Under the pieces are notes generated by a model, which saw nothing but the letters and a program-made list of their open reading frames with translations, was not told where the DNA came from and ran no database searches. DNA of 64,000 nucleotides. Origin: Sphingobium amiense (GTDB lineage: Bacteria; Pseudomonadota; Alphaproteobacteria; Sphingomonadales; Sphingomonadaceae). The stretch covers positions 930,001-994,000 of the forward strand of contig NZ_AP018664.1 of NCBI RefSeq assembly GCF_003967075.1. Reading direction: 5' to 3'. Shown here in pieces: positions 26,138 through 35,741 of this stretch (positions are counted from its first letter, which is position 1; every line of letters starts with the position of its first letter). The position numbers and the translations under genes were made by a program.

Positions 26138-27322
26138 ATGCAAAAGGGGACATGGGCCGGGTTGGTGGCGTGCGCGTCCGCGCTCGGTCTGACAGGCTGC
26201 GGCAAAGAGCAGCCACCAGCGCCCCCGCCGCCAGCGGTTGGCGTGGTCACGCTCAAGAGCGAGACTGCGCCGCTTTTCAACGAACTTCCCGGCCGGATCG
26301 TCGCGGTCGAAACAGCCGAGGTGCGTCCCCAGATCAATGGCATCATCCGCCGCAGGCTTTTTGAGGAAGGCGGCTATGTCCGGGCCGGGCAACTTCTGTA
26401 TGAGATCGACGACGCGCCGTATCGCGCCGCTCTGGCGCAGGCGCAGGGACAGTTGGCCCGCGCCAACGCGGCGATCCGGGCGACCGGTCTTCAGGCGCAG
26501 CGCTACAGGGATCTGGTCGGTATCAACGCCGTCAGCCGTCAGGAATATGACGATGCCGCCGCCGCCGCCGAGCAGGCGCGCGCCGATGTCGCAGCCCAGC
26601 GCGGCGCCGTTCAGGCCGCGCAGGTCAACCAGAACTTCACGCGGGTGCGCGCGCCCATTTCGGGTCGGATCAGCCGCTCGCTCTTCACGCCCGGTGCGCT
26701 CGTGCAGGCGGGGCAGGCCGACGCGCTGACGACGATCCAGCGCACCGATACCGTTTATGTCGACGTCACCCAGTCCGCCGCACAGATCATCGACCTCCGG
26801 CAGGCGATGAAGAGCGGCGGCATCAGCGAAGCGGGCGGCGCGCGCATCCAGTTGCTGCTGCCCAATGGCAGCGTCTATCCCGTCGAAGGCCGCCTCCAGT
26901 TCACCGAAGTCACGGTAGATCAGGCGTCGGGCGCGGTGACGTTACGCGCCAGTTTCCCCAATCCCGACGGTCTTCTGCTGCCCGGCATGTATGTGCGCGC
27001 ACGTTTGATCGAAGGGCAGCGGTTGCAGGCGATCCTCGCTCCGCAGCAGGGCATCAGCCGCGACCCGCGTGGCCGCGCTACGGCGATGGTCGTCGGCAAG
27101 GACAACAAGGTCGAGATGCGTCAGGTCGAGGTCGATCGCACGCTGGGCGACAAGTGGATCGTGACCAGAGGGCTTAAGTCCGGGGATCGCCTGATCGTCG
27201 AGGGGCTTTTGAACCTGCGGCCCGGAACGGTCGTGCGACCCGGCGCGCCGCAACAGGTGACGGCAGGCGCGCCGGGCGGGGCAGGGGGCAAGGCAGAGTC
27301 CGCGCCGGGCGGGGCCAACTAG
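26138..27322 (+). CDS. RND efflux periplasmic adaptor lipoprotein
   Basis: Membrane-fusion protein of an AcrAB/MexAB-type tripartite pump, 394 residues. A lipoprotein signal ends with the lipobox LTGC (Cys21). The lipoyl/barrel part begins FNELPGRIVAVETAEVRPQING. The alpha-hairpin covers about 95-170 (QYRAALAQAQ-like heptads, QEYDDAAAAAEQARADVAAQ). The beta-barrel part includes RVRAPISGRISRSLFTPGALVQAG. The C-terminus is Gly/Ala/Pro-rich. It is followed after 3 bases by the pump gene, so the three genes form one operon, read from the promoter next to the palindromic operator. Confidence 0.93.
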   Translation: MQKGTWAGLVACASALGLTGCGKEQPPAPPPPAVGVVTLKSETAPLFNELPGRIVAVETAEVRPQINGIIRRRLFEEGGYVRAGQLLYEIDDAPYRAALAQAQGQLARANAAIRATGLQAQRYRDLVGINAVSRQEYDDAAAAAEQARADVAAQRGAVQAAQVNQNFTRVRAPISGRISRSLFTPGALVQAGQADALTTIQRTDTVYVDVTQSAAQIIDLRQAMKSGGISEAGGARIQLLLPNGSVYPVEGRLQFTEVTVDQASGAVTLRASFPNPDGLLLPGMYVRARLIEGQRLQAILAPQQGISRDPRGRATAMVVGKDNKVEMRQVEVDRTLGDKWIVTRGLKSGDRLIVEGLLNLRPGTVVRPGAPQQVTAGAPGGAGGKAESAPGGAN

Positions 27323-27325
27323 GCC

Positions 27326-30300
27326 ATGGCACGCTATTTTATCGACCGGCCCATCTTCGCGTGGGTGATCGCCATCGTCATCATGCTGGCGGGTCTTCTG
27401 GCGATCCGTTCGCTGCCGGTCGCCCAGTTTCCGGAGATCGCGCCGCCTGCGGTCACGATTCAGACCACCTATCCCGGCGCTGACGCCCAGACGCTGGAAA
27501 GCACCACGACGCAGATCATTGAGCAGCAGCTCAAGGGCATCGACAATCTGCGCTATTTTTCGTCGACCAGCGACAGCGCGGGCAATCTGAACATCACGCT
27601 GACGTTCGAGCAGGGGACCGACCCCGACATCGCGCAGGTGCAGGTCCAGAACAAGCTGTCACAGGCCACGCCGCTGCTGCCGCAGGAAGTGCAGCAGCAG
27701 GGCTTGCGGGTGGGCAAGTCGACATCCAGCTTCCTGATGATCCTGGCCGTATATGCCGACGATGGCATTCACGATCAGCAGGATGCAGCAGACTTTATCG
27801 CGTCCAGCCTGCAAGACCCCATCAGCCGCGTGACGGGTGTCGGCGACACGCAGCTCTTCGGCACGCAATATGCGATGCGGATCTGGCTCGACCCCTACAA
27901 GATGGCCAATCTGGGCGTCACCACCGGCGACGTGAAGGCAGCGATCCGTGCGCAGAATGCGCAGGTGTCCGCCGGTCAGATCGGGGGCACGCCTTCTCCC
28001 AAGGGGCAGGCGCTCAACGCAACGGTAACGGCGCAGTCGCGGCTGCGCACCGTGGACGAATTCAGGAACATCCGGCTGCGCAGCGCCGCGAACGGCGCGG
28101 TGGTGCTGATGTCCGATGTCGCGCGCGTGGAACTGGGCGCGGAAAATTATGGCTTCGTGGCGAAGTTCAACGGCCATCCGGCATCCGGGTTCGGCGTAAA
28201 GCTGGCGCCCGGCGCGAACGCGCTCCAGACGGTCGACGCGGTGAAGCACCGTGTCGATCAACTGTCGAAGAACTTCCCGAACTGGGTCAAATATGATTTC
28301 CCGGTCGATAATTCGAAATTCGTGCGGCTGTCAGTCGAACAGGTCATCCACACGCTGTTCGAAGCAGTGCTTCTGGTGTTCGTCGTCATGTTCCTGTTCC
28401 TCCAGAACTGGCGCGCGACGCTGATCCCCACCATCGCGGTTCCGGTCGTGCTTCTGGGCGCGCTTGCTATCCTCAGCGCGGCGGGCTTCACCATCAATAC
28501 GCTGACCCTTTTCGGCATGGTGCTGGCGATCGGCCTGCTGGTCGATGACGCGATCGTGGTGGTGGAGAATGTCGAGCGCCTGATTCAGGATGAAGGCCTG
28601 TCGCCCAAGGAAGCGGCGAAAAAGTCGATGGACGAGATCAGCGGCGCGCTGATTGGCATCGGTCTGGTGCTTTCGGCGGTATTCCTGCCGATGGCGTTTT
28701 TTGGCGGATCAACAGGCGTGATCTTCCGGCAATTTTCGATCACCATCGTGTCTTCGATGATCCTGTCGGTGCTGGTCGCGCTGATCCTGACGCCCGCCCT
28801 TTGCGCCACGATCCTCAAGCCTGCGTCGGACGGTCATAGCTGGCACGGGCCGGTCGGATCGGTGTTCGGCCGCTTCTTCGACTGGTTCAACCGCACCTTC
28901 GACAGGGGCGTGCGCCGATATGGCAAAGGCGTCGAAAAGATGGAGCGGCGCTGGGGCCGGACGATGATCCTGTACGGACTTATCGCCATCGGCATGGCAT
29001 TCATCTTCCTGCGGCTGCCCGGCGGCTTTTTGCCCGAAGAAGATCAGGGGATCGTGATTTCGCAGGTGTCGCTGCCCGCCGGAAGCACCGTCGAGGAGAC
29101 GGAACGGGCACTCGCACGGATGCGCCAGCATTTTCTGGTCGACGAAAAGGCCAATGTCGCGGCGGTGTTCACCATTTCCGGTTTCGGTTTCGTGGGGCAG
29201 GGCCAGAATGTCGGCCTCGTCTATTCCCGGATGAAGGACTGGAAAGAGCGCAAGGGTGCGGACAACAGCGCTTCGGCCATAGCGCTGCGCGCGAACATGG
29301 CTTTCCAAGGCCTCGGTGTGGGCATGGCGTTTGCCCTGGTGCCGCCTTCGGTGCAGGAACTGGGCAACGCATCGGGCTTCGACTTTCAGCTTCTGGATCA
29401 GGCCAATCTGGGCCATGAAAAGCTGCTGGCCGCCCGTAACCAGTTGCTTGGCATGGCCATGGGCGACAAGCGTCTGGCGCAGGTCCGCCCCAACGGGCTG
29501 GAGGATACGGCGCAGCTCAGGCTCAACGTGGATCAGGCGGCCGCCGGTGCGCTGGGCATCGCACAGGCGGACATCAACGACACGATCAGCACCAATCTGG
29601 GCGGCGCTTATGTGAATGACTTCATTGACCGCGACCGGGTGAAGCGCGTCTATGTTCAGGCCGATGCGCCCTATCGCACTTCGCCCGATGGCATCGGAGC
29701 CTTCCATGTGCGCGGCAGCAGCGGAACCATGGCTCCGCTGTCCGCCTTCTCGACGACCGAATGGGCGCAGGGGCCGGCGCGTCTGGAACGTTATAACGGC
29801 GTCCCGTCGATGAACATACAGGGCGCGCCCGCTCCCGGCGTATCGAGCGGCGAAGCGATGAAGGCGATGGAGGAATTCGCCGCCAAACTGCCCGCAGGCG
29901 TCGGCTTTGCCTGGAACGGCATATCCTATGAGGAAAATACGTCGGGCGGGCAGGCGCCTTATGTCTACGCGCTGTCGATGCTGATCGTGTTCCTGTGCCT
30001 TGCCGCGCTCTATGAAAGCTGGTCGGTACCGATCGCGGTCATGCTGGTGGTGCCGCTGGGCGTGCTGGGCGCGGTGATCGCCGCGACGCTGGCGGGGCTG
30101 GACAATGACATCTATCTTCAGGTCGGTCTCATCACCACCATCGGCGTATCGGCGAAAAACGCGATCCTGATCGTCGAATTCGCCGAAGAGAAAATGCGCG
30201 AAGGACTGTCCCCGGCAAGGGCCGCGCTGGAGGCGGGCAAGCTGCGGTTGCGGCCCATTCTGATGACGAGCTTCGCTTTCATCTTCGGCGTGCTGCCGCT

Positions 30301-30499
30301 GGCGGTTTCGTCGGGTGCGGGCGCTGGCGGGCAGAACGCCATCGGCTGGGCTGTCGTGGGCGGAATGCTGTCGGCGACAGTGCTCGCCATCTTCTTCGTT
30401 CCGGTGTTCTTCACGGTCGTGAAGCGGCTGTTCCGCGAACATCATCACCATGAAGCGGATGAGGGCGATGCACCCGCCGCGCCTTCGCGGGAGGCTTGA
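27326..30499 (+). CDS. RND multidrug efflux permease (AcrB/MexB type)
   Basis: Inner-membrane proton/drug antiporter of the HAE1 family, 1057 residues, 12 TM helices and two large periplasmic loops. It begins [20 protein letters not shown], the canonical N-terminus. The proton-relay Asp pair is in [20 protein letters not shown] (TM4, near 405-410) and the partner Lys is in [18 protein letters not shown] (TM10). [19 protein letters not shown] and the docking-loop blocks are intact, and no frameshift is seen. Substrates cannot be predicted. Expression is likely elevated if its repressor is truly lost. Confidence 0.95.
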   Translation: MARYFIDRPIFAWVIAIVIMLAGLLAIRSLPVAQFPEIAPPAVTIQTTYPGADAQTLESTTTQIIEQQLKGIDNLRYFSSTSDSAGNLNITLTFEQGTDPDIAQVQVQNKLSQATPLLPQEVQQQGLRVGKSTSSFLMILAVYADDGIHDQQDAADFIASSLQDPISRVTGVGDTQLFGTQYAMRIWLDPYKMANLGVTTGDVKAAIRAQNAQVSAGQIGGTPSPKGQALNATVTAQSRLRTVDEFRNIRLRSAANGAVVLMSDVARVELGAENYGFVAKFNGHPASGFGVKLAPGANALQTVDAVKHRVDQLSKNFPNWVKYDFPVDNSKFVRLSVEQVIHTLFEAVLLVFVVMFLFLQNWRATLIPTIAVPVVLLGALAILSAAGFTINTLTLFGMVLAIGLLVDDAIVVVENVERLIQDEGLSPKEAAKKSMDEISGALIGIGLVLSAVFLPMAFFGGSTGVIFRQFSITIVSSMILSVLVALILTPALCATILKPASDGHSWHGPVGSVFGRFFDWFNRTFDRGVRRYGKGVEKMERRWGRTMILYGLIAIGMAFIFLRLPGGFLPEEDQGIVISQVSLPAGSTVEETERALARMRQHFLVDEKANVAAVFTISGFGFVGQGQNVGLVYSRMKDWKERKGADNSASAIALRANMAFQGLGVGMAFALVPPSVQELGNASGFDFQLLDQANLGHEKLLAARNQLLGMAMGDKRLAQVRPNGLEDTAQLRLNVDQAAAGALGIAQADINDTISTNLGGAYVNDFIDRDRVKRVYVQADAPYRTSPDGIGAFHVRGSSGTMAPLSAFSTTEWAQGPARLERYNGVPSMNIQGAPAPGVSSGEAMKAMEEFAAKLPAGVGFAWNGISYEENTSGGQAPYVYALSMLIVFLCLAALYESWSVPIAVMLVVPLGVLGAVIAATLAGLDNDIYLQVGLITTIGVSAKNAILIVEFAEEKMREGLSPARAALEAGKLRLRPILMTSFAFIFGVLPLAVSSGAGAGGQNAIGWAVVGGMLSATVLAIFFVPVFFTVVKRLFREHHHHEADEGDAPAAPSREA

Positions 30500-30504
30500 T
30501 AAGC

Positions 30505-31917
30505 ATGACACGCGGCATCCACGCGCTAGGAGCGCTCACCCTGTCGCTGGCGCTCGCCGCCTGCGATCTGGCGCCGAAATATGTCCGGCCGCAGGCGCCG
30601 ATCCCGGTCGGCTCGCCGGAAGGGCCAGCTTATGTGAACGGGGCCGACGCGGCAATTGCGCCCGCCGACACCGCCTGGCGCGATTTCTTCACGGACGCGC
30701 GTCTCGCGCGGGTGATCGAGACGGCGCTTGCCAATAATCGCGACCTCCGCCTGGCCGTCGCCAACGTGGCGCAGGCGCGGGCGCAATATCGGGTGCAGCG
30801 GGCCGACCTGCTGCCCACGGTCGGGGCGACCGGCACCGCCACCTATAGCGAGCAGCCGCTGGTGCAGTTCGGCCAGTCGCAACGGCTGAACAACGATGTC
30901 TATCAGGCACAGGTGGGCGTTTCCGCCTGGGAGATTGATCTGTTCGGACGCGTCAGGAACCTTGGCAAGGCGGCGCAGGAGCAATATTTCGCGGCGGTCG
31001 AAAACCGCAATGCCGCGCAGACTGCGCTGATCGCCGAAACGGCCAACGCCTGGCTCACCATGGCGGCCGATTACGAGCGGCTGCGCATCCTGCACGATCT
31101 GCGGGAAGCTTTCGGGAAGACGCTGGAACTGACCCGCGCCCGCTTCGCCAAGGGGGTCGCATCGGAACTGGAAGTGCGGCAGGCGCAGACCAGCTACGAT
31201 CAGGCGGTATCGGACATCGCACAGGCGACAACGCTTGTGGCGCAGGATCAGAATGCGCTCAATCTTCTGGCGGGGACGACCGTGCCAGCGGGCGACTTGC
31301 CCGACGCGATGCCGCAGGGCGGCGCGACGCTCGAGAATCTGCCGGCCAATATGTCATCGGAGGTGCTGTTGCGCCGACCGGACATCGCGGCCGCCGAACA
31401 TGCGTTGCGCGGAGCGAACGCCAATATCGGTGCGGCGCGCGCGGCTTTCTTCCCCACCATCTCGCTGACGGCGGCTTTGGGCACGGTGAGTCAGGGTCTG
31501 TCCAACCTGTTCGGAGGCGGCAGCGATTTCTGGTCGGTCGCACCGTCCGCCACGCTCCCGATATTCGACTTCGGACGGCGCAAGGGCAACCTGCAATATG
31601 CCCGCGCGACCTACGACGCGCTGCTCGCCACCTATGAGAAAAGCGTGCAGACGGGCTTTCGCGAAGTGGCCGATGCGCTGGCGCGACGGGGCACGATGAC
31701 GCAGCAGCTTGAGGCGCAGACATCGCTGCGCGACGCATCGCGCCGGGCCTATATCCTGTCGGATGCGCGCTTTCGGTCCGGCGTGGACAGCTTCCTTACC
31801 ACGCTGGATGCACAGCGCACGCTCTATGCCGCCGAACAGAGCCTGCTCGCGACCCGCCTGACCCGCGCGTCCAACATGGTGGAGCTTTATCGCTCCATGG
31901 GCGGTGGCCTTCGCTAG
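30505..31917 (+). CDS. RND efflux outer-membrane lipoprotein (NodT/OprM family)
   Basis: Outer-membrane channel of the efflux system, 470 residues. A lipoprotein signal ends LAAC (Cys20), followed by DLAPKYVRPQAPIP as in OprM-type factors. Two repeated OEP domains (about 60-260 and 280-465) include QVGVSAWEIDLFGRVRNL and LLRRPDIAAAEHALRGANANIGAARAAFFPTISL, the typical repeat motifs. ATG 30505 is chosen over an in-frame TTG at 30496 that overlaps the pump stop. The TAG stop (31915-31917) lies within the CTAG duplicated by the IS5-type element, so the protein is not altered. Confidence 0.93.
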   Translation: MTRGIHALGALTLSLALAACDLAPKYVRPQAPIPVGSPEGPAYVNGADAAIAPADTAWRDFFTDARLARVIETALANNRDLRLAVANVAQARAQYRVQRADLLPTVGATGTATYSEQPLVQFGQSQRLNNDVYQAQVGVSAWEIDLFGRVRNLGKAAQEQYFAAVENRNAAQTALIAETANAWLTMAADYERLRILHDLREAFGKTLELTRARFAKGVASELEVRQAQTSYDQAVSDIAQATTLVAQDQNALNLLAGTTVPAGDLPDAMPQGGATLENLPANMSSEVLLRRPDIAAAEHALRGANANIGAARAAFFPTISLTAALGTVSQGLSNLFGGGSDFWSVAPSATLPIFDFGRRKGNLQYARATYDALLATYEKSVQTGFREVADALARRGTMTQQLEAQTSLRDASRRAYILSDARFRSGVDSFLTTLDAQRTLYAAEQSLLATRLTRASNMVELYRSMGGGLR

Positions 31918-32765
31918 GCCGGATCGACATTCAGGATTCCCAAGGGGGCTGATCGCTGATTCATATGGCTTCGTGTTGGAACGCGGAGCGGACGATGGGG
32001 ATCAAGCGATACGAATTGAACGATACGCAGTGGACGAAGATCGCGCTGTTGCTTCCGGGCAAGGCGGGTGATCCTGGTCGGACGGGATCAGATAACCGAT
32101 TGTTTGTGAACGGATGTTTGTGGGTTCTGCGCTCTGGTGCGCATTGGTGCGATCTCCCCGAGCGCTATGGCCGATGGAAGACGGTGCATCGTCGCTTCAG
32201 CCGCTGGTGTGATAGCGGCGTATGGGAACGGGTGTTCGAAGCGCTCACCACGGATCGCGACAACCAATATCTGATGATCGACAGCACCATCGTTCGCGCC
32301 CACCAGCAGGCAGCGTCCGGAAAAGGGGGGCTCAAGATCAGGCGCTGGGGCGTTCCCGAGGTGGATTGACGACCAAGATCCACATGCTCGCCGATGCGCT
32401 GGGCCGGCCATTGCGCTTCCGCATCACGGCTGGGCAGGCCCATGACATCACCGCTGCTTCAGCTCTTCTGGAAGGGCAGGAAGCCGGAGCCGTGCTCGCC
32501 GATAAAGCCTATGACAGCAATGACTTACGCGAGACGATCGCTCGAATGGAGGCGCAGGCGGTGATTCCGTCCAAACGGAATCGCAAAGTCTTCATCCCGC
32601 ATGACGCCGAACTCTACAAACAACGTAACTGGATCGAGCGCTGCTTCGGCCGCCTCAAGCATTTCCGCCGCTTTGCGACCCGCTACGATCGGCGAGCCCT
32701 CCACTTTGCCGGCTTCGTCCACCTCGCCGCCGCCATGATCTGGCTACGATGAATGTCGATCCGGC
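31918..32765 (+). mobile_element. IS5-family element (IS427-like)
   Basis: An 848-bp element with perfect 16-bp terminal inverted repeats: left GCCGGATCGACATTCA (31918-31933), right TGAATGTCGATCCGGC (32750-32765). It is flanked by CTAG on both sides (31914-31917 and 32766-32769), read as a 4-bp duplication or as a 2-bp TA duplication with longer ends. One transposase is encoded in two frames. It inserted exactly at the stop codon of the outer-membrane efflux gene, which is preserved. Confidence 0.92.
31995..32752 (+). CDS. IS5-family transposase, two-frame with -1 frameshift
   Basis: DDE transposase split over two frames, as is normal for the IS427 group. Frame one (31995-32369) runs from MGIKRYELNDTQWTKIALLL through the DUF4096 region (CLWVLRSGAHWCDLPERYG) to MIDSTIVRAHQQAASGKGG. 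A run of four A and six G (32331-32340) is a slippery site; a -1 shift continues as GAQDQALGRSRGGLTTKIH and ends at 32752 with HFAGFVHLAAAMIWLR. Catalytic residues are in IDSTIVRAH, ADKAYDSND and the NWIERCFGRLKH block. The TGA stop lies within the right inverted repeat. Confidence 0.9.
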
Positions 32766-32854
32766 CTAGTTCGGCGCTAGTTTCTGCGGACCGCAAATAG
32801 GCACTGGCGCAGGCTGGAGGACTTTGCTACCCGCGCCTCCTGACATCGCGTCAC

Positions 32855-32931
32855 GCACCCATAGCTCAGCTGGATAGAGCGTTGCCCTCCGAAGGCAAAG
32901 GCCAGAGGTTCGAATCCTCTTGGGTGCGCCA
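32855..32931 (+). tRNA. tRNA-Arg (CCG)
   Basis: A 77-base cloverleaf. The acceptor GCACCCA (32855-32861) pairs with TGGGTGC (32921-32927). The anticodon loop CTCCGAA has anticodon CCG, reading CGG (Arg). The T-loop sequence GGTTCGAATCC is standard and the encoded CCA ends at 32931. It lies 86 bases after the IS5-type duplication. I see no second copy of its 3' end nearby that would mark an integrated island. Confidence 0.95.
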
Positions 32932-33123
32932 CCTTCGAACATAAGAGTAAGCGCGAGCATCTCGGCATGGGTTCTCGCGCATCCGCCAAGTCATTCCGCC
33001 GTTCGGTTCGGCGCGGATGGGAGCCATCTAGTCGTCAGCGTAAGGAACGGTGCAGAGCTCCCTTGGTTTTTGACCCTGCCCGAGCGGGCTGACGGGGCGA
33101 AGAACATAGGAAGGATGATCCCG

Positions 33124-33540
33124 ATGAAGACGCTTTTCCTGGCTGGCGCTGCATTGATGAGCTTTTCCACTCTGGCGGTGGCGCAGGATGCCGCCGCTCC
33201 GGCTGCGCAGCCGCCTGCCGGAGACATGGCTCCGCCCGCTGCCGACCCAGCCGCGCCGCCCGCGCCGCCAGCCGATCCCGCCGCCGGCACCACGGCAGCC
33301 GATCCCAATGCGGGGCAGCCCACCGGGGCAGTTCCGGCCGACATAGGTATGACGCCCGCTCCGGCAGGAATGCCGCGCGATCCCGCGGCATCCACCGGCT
33401 CTCCTGCCAATCCGGTGACGGTCGGCGGCAACATGACCCCGCCGCCCGCCGGGGATAAGGAATATCCGGTCTGTTCGAGGACCGTGCAGGATAGCTGCAT
33501 CAATCCGGGCGAGGCCCGCAAGATGCACAAGCGGCGCTGA
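33124..33540 (+). CDS. Pro/Ala-rich secreted protein
   Basis: An exported protein of 138 residues of unknown function. The signal peptide MKTLFLAGAALMSFSTLAVAQ is followed by a long Ala/Pro/Asp-rich low-complexity region (about 22-110). A short conserved-looking C-terminal module, EYPVCSRTVQDSCINPGEA, has two Cys and ends in a basic tail. The start ATG 33124 is chosen because AGGAAGG (33108-33114) is 9 bases upstream; ATG 33115 directly after it is too close. Similar tails occur in small sphingomonad proteins as I recall them. Confidence 0.7.
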   Translation: MKTLFLAGAALMSFSTLAVAQDAAAPAAQPPAGDMAPPAADPAAPPAPPADPAAGTTAADPNAGQPTGAVPADIGMTPAPAGMPRDPAASTGSPANPVTVGGNMTPPPAGDKEYPVCSRTVQDSCINPGEARKMHKRR

Positions 33541-33553
33541 ACTTTTGCAAGAG

Positions 33554-33589
33554 AAAAGGCCGCCGGGTGTCATGCCCGGCGGCCTTTTT
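33554..33589. terminator. Bidirectional intrinsic terminator
   Basis: A strong hairpin: AAAAGGCCGCCGGG on the left and CCCGGCGGCCTTTTT on the right around about 7 loop bases. It has T-runs on both strands and serves the secreted Pro/Ala-rich protein and the convergent rsmD. Confidence 0.9.
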
Positions 33590-33599
33590 GCTATCAGGG

Positions 33600-34139
33600 T
33601 CAGCTTTCCGCCCGGAGCAGGGTCAATCGGGCCTTTCCGACATCGCGCACCGTGTCCACCGCAAAACCCTTTACGGCCACATCCTCGCGCCGATCCGTCT
33701 CGATACTGATCCAGCTTGCGGGTCCGGTCCATCCCTGCCGTGCCAGCTTGTCGAGCGCGACCTGGCCCGCGCCTGTGCTGTAAGGCGCATCCATGAAAAG
33801 GACGTCGAGGGGTTTCGACGCGCTTCCCAGCGAAAGGACGCTGGCCGCCCGCACATCCGGCCGAATGCCAAGCGTTTCGCCATTGCGTTTGATTGCGTCG
33901 AGCGCGGCCCGATCCTGCTCGACGAAGAGGCAGGACGCAGCGCCGCGTGAAAGCGCCTCGAACCCCAGCGCGCCCGATCCGGCGAAGAAATCGCCGACAC
34001 TCAAGCCCTCGAACGATCCGATGCGGCTCAGGAGCATCGAGAACAGCGTTTCGCGCGTCCGGTCTGCGGTGGGACGGGTGGCGTCACCCTTCGGCGCGAC
34101 CAGCGTGCGCCCGCGCCAGTGGCCTGCGATGATCCTCAC
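33600..34139 (-). CDS. rsmD: 16S rRNA (guanine966-N2)-methyltransferase
   Basis: SAM-dependent methyltransferase acting on G966 of 16S rRNA, 179 residues. It begins MRIIAGHWRGRTLVAPKG, the RsmD N-terminus, followed by RPTADRTRETLFSML. The SAM-binding motif is GDFFAGSGALGFEALSRGA (about 52-70). The catalytic NPPY-type motif is FMDAPY here, a mild variant of DPPY. It overlaps the pseudouridine synthase stop by a few bases (ATGA-type), so the two form an operon. Confidence 0.93.
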   Translation of the reverse strand: MRIIAGHWRGRTLVAPKGDATRPTADRTRETLFSMLLSRIGSFEGLSVGDFFAGSGALGFEALSRGAASCLFVEQDRAALDAIKRNGETLGIRPDVRAASVLSLGSASKPLDVLFMDAPYSTGAGQVALDKLARQGWTGPASWISIETDRREDVAVKGFAVDTVRDVGKARLTLLRAES

Positions 34140-35032
34140 GCCTTGGCGGCTTTCAGCGAATTGCGGAACTGGATGAGGTCATGCTGGCGCACTTCATCGA
34201 CGACACCGACCGGCATCTCGCCCAGCGTGAAGGGGCCATAGGCGGTGCGGATCAGGCGGTTCACTTTCAGGCCCAGATGCTCCAGTACCCGGCGAACCTC
34301 GCGGTTCTTGCCTTCGGTGAGCGTCATTTCGATCCACTGGTTGCGCCCGGTGCGCCGCTCCAGATTGGCTTCGATGCGGTCGTAGCGGATGCCGTCCACT
34401 TCCAGCCCGTCGAACAGATCCTCCAGTTGCTGCTGGCTGACTTCGCCGAAGGCGCGCGCACGATATGTGCGGGGCACGCCGGTTGCTGGCAGTTCCATCT
34501 GCCGTTTGAACCCGCCATCGGTGGTGAGCAGCAACAGACCTTCGGTGTTCATGTCGAGCCGGCCGATCGGCATCAGCCGGGGCAGTCCCATCGGCAGGCG
34601 ATCATAGATGGTGGGCCGCCCCGCAGGATCGCGCTCCGTGGTGAGGCATCCGGTCGGCTTGTGGAAGAGGAAGAGCCGCGCCGGGGCAGGGGCCGCGACC
34701 GCGACGCCATCGACCGTGACGCCATGCAGGGAGGTCAGCAATGTAGCGGGGGTATCAATCGCCACGCCATCACGCGCGATCCGTCCTTCCGCAATCATGC
34801 GCTCGATCTCGCGACGCGACGCCACGCCCGCGCGCGCGAGCAGCTTGGCGATGCGCTGCGGCTCGTCCTTGCCCCCGGAGGCGGCAGCGCGGGCAGGGTG
34901 GGGATTGGAAGATGCGGAAGGCTTCGCCGGTGGGCGCTGGCCGCGCGGCGGCCTCTTGCCGGCGCCACCGGGGCGGGTCGGGCCGCCTGGCTTGCCCCGG
35001 CGGGGCGGTCCGGATTTTTTCGGCGGTTCCAC
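34136..35032 (-). CDS. rluB: 23S rRNA pseudouridine synthase, RluB type
   Basis: Pseudouridine synthase of the RsuA/RluB group, 298 residues. A Pro/Gly/Lys-rich leader (about 1-55) precedes an S4 domain (RIAKLLARAGVASRREIERMIAEGRI). The catalytic Asp is in MPIGRLDMNTEGLLLLTTDG, and QWIEMTLTEGKNREVRRVLEHLG is the RluB/RsuA block. The start is GTG 35032, with AGAGGA on the minus strand 8 bases upstream; the longer frame to 35353 runs antisense through the next gene and is rejected. Coupled to rsmD downstream. Confidence 0.88.
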   Translation of the reverse strand: MEPPKKSGPPRRGKPGGPTRPGGAGKRPPRGQRPPAKPSASSNPHPARAAASGGKDEPQRIAKLLARAGVASRREIERMIAEGRIARDGVAIDTPATLLTSLHGVTVDGVAVAAPAPARLFLFHKPTGCLTTERDPAGRPTIYDRLPMGLPRLMPIGRLDMNTEGLLLLTTDGGFKRQMELPATGVPRTYRARAFGEVSQQQLEDLFDGLEVDGIRYDRIEANLERRTGRNQWIEMTLTEGKNREVRRVLEHLGLKVNRLIRTAYGPFTLGEMPVGVVDEVRQHDLIQFRNSLKAAKA

Positions 35033-35204
35033 GGCAGTTCCTCTGGTTGCGAACCGGCTCTTTCGTGGTGCGAGAAAGAGGGGTATCGGCTGAATAGTGC
35101 TGCGCCAGCGCCCATATGACCGGTGCCGGTCGCCGGATCGGCAACCCGGTGACGGGGCGCGGCGTTTCATCGGCTGCATGGCGGAATGAGGGCGGGCTTG
35201 GCAA

Positions 35205-35660
35205 ATGTTTTTAGGATTGCGCAGGCAGGAAGACGGCAGGCCACCGCGTCCGAATATCCTGACCGTCCTCGTGGTAGAGGATGAGCCGCTGGTCGCGTTC
35301 GAAAATGAACATGCGCTGGAGCAGGCGGGATACCGTATCGCAGCGACCGTCAACGATTACGACCATGCCGTCCGTGTCATCGACGAGGGCGGCGTCGATC
35401 TCGTCATCGCGGACATCGGCCTCCATGGGGATCGCAGCGGTCTGGATGTGGCGCGGCATGCGGCAGCGCAGGCGCTTCCCGTGCTGTTCGTCACGGGGCG
35501 TCGCCCCATCGACGCGCAGTCCATCGCGGTCGGCTGCCTCGCCAAGCCCTATGCGTCGCGCGATCTGGTGGCCGCGATCAGGGTGATCGACGCGGTGCTG
35601 CGTGGCGGGCGGCGGCCGAAGCTGCCGCCCGGCCTGATGCTGTTCGACGCAGAAGGCTGA
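35205..35660 (+). CDS. Single-domain response regulator
   Basis: An orphan CheY-like receiver of 151 residues with no output domain. The acidic pocket is in TVLVVEDEPLV (Glu25, Asp26); the phospho-acceptor is Asp70 in LVIADIGLHGDRSG. The conserved Lys is in GCLAKPYAS. No kinase gene is adjacent; the nearest kinase-like gene is at 51 kb. Divergent from rluB with a 172-bp gap, and 81 bases upstream of an AmpG-like permease. Confidence 0.85.
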   Translation: MFLGLRRQEDGRPPRPNILTVLVVEDEPLVAFENEHALEQAGYRIAATVNDYDHAVRVIDEGGVDLVIADIGLHGDRSGLDVARHAAAQALPVLFVTGRRPIDAQSIAVGCLAKPYASRDLVAAIRVIDAVLRGGRRPKLPPGLMLFDAEG

Positions 35661-35741
35661 CAGGCGCGATGGCGCTTGCGCCGAGGCTCTGAGGGCATAA
35701 GGTGGCGGCAACGGGGATCGGCTTCGGGGACGCGCTTTTTC

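Noticed and set aside
28709..30511. A 600-codon frame antisense to the RND permease
   Set aside because: It is shadowed by a strongly conserved pump gene and has no recognisable motif.
31995..32752. IS5-type transposase as a frameshifted pseudogene
   Set aside because: The two-frame layout with an A4G6 run is the normal state for this IS group; both terminal repeats are perfect.
22909..32769. Composite transposon carrying the efflux operon
   Set aside because: The flanking elements are of different families (IS21 and IS5), each with its own target duplication, and the IS21 is inside tetR. Two independent insertions explain the layout.
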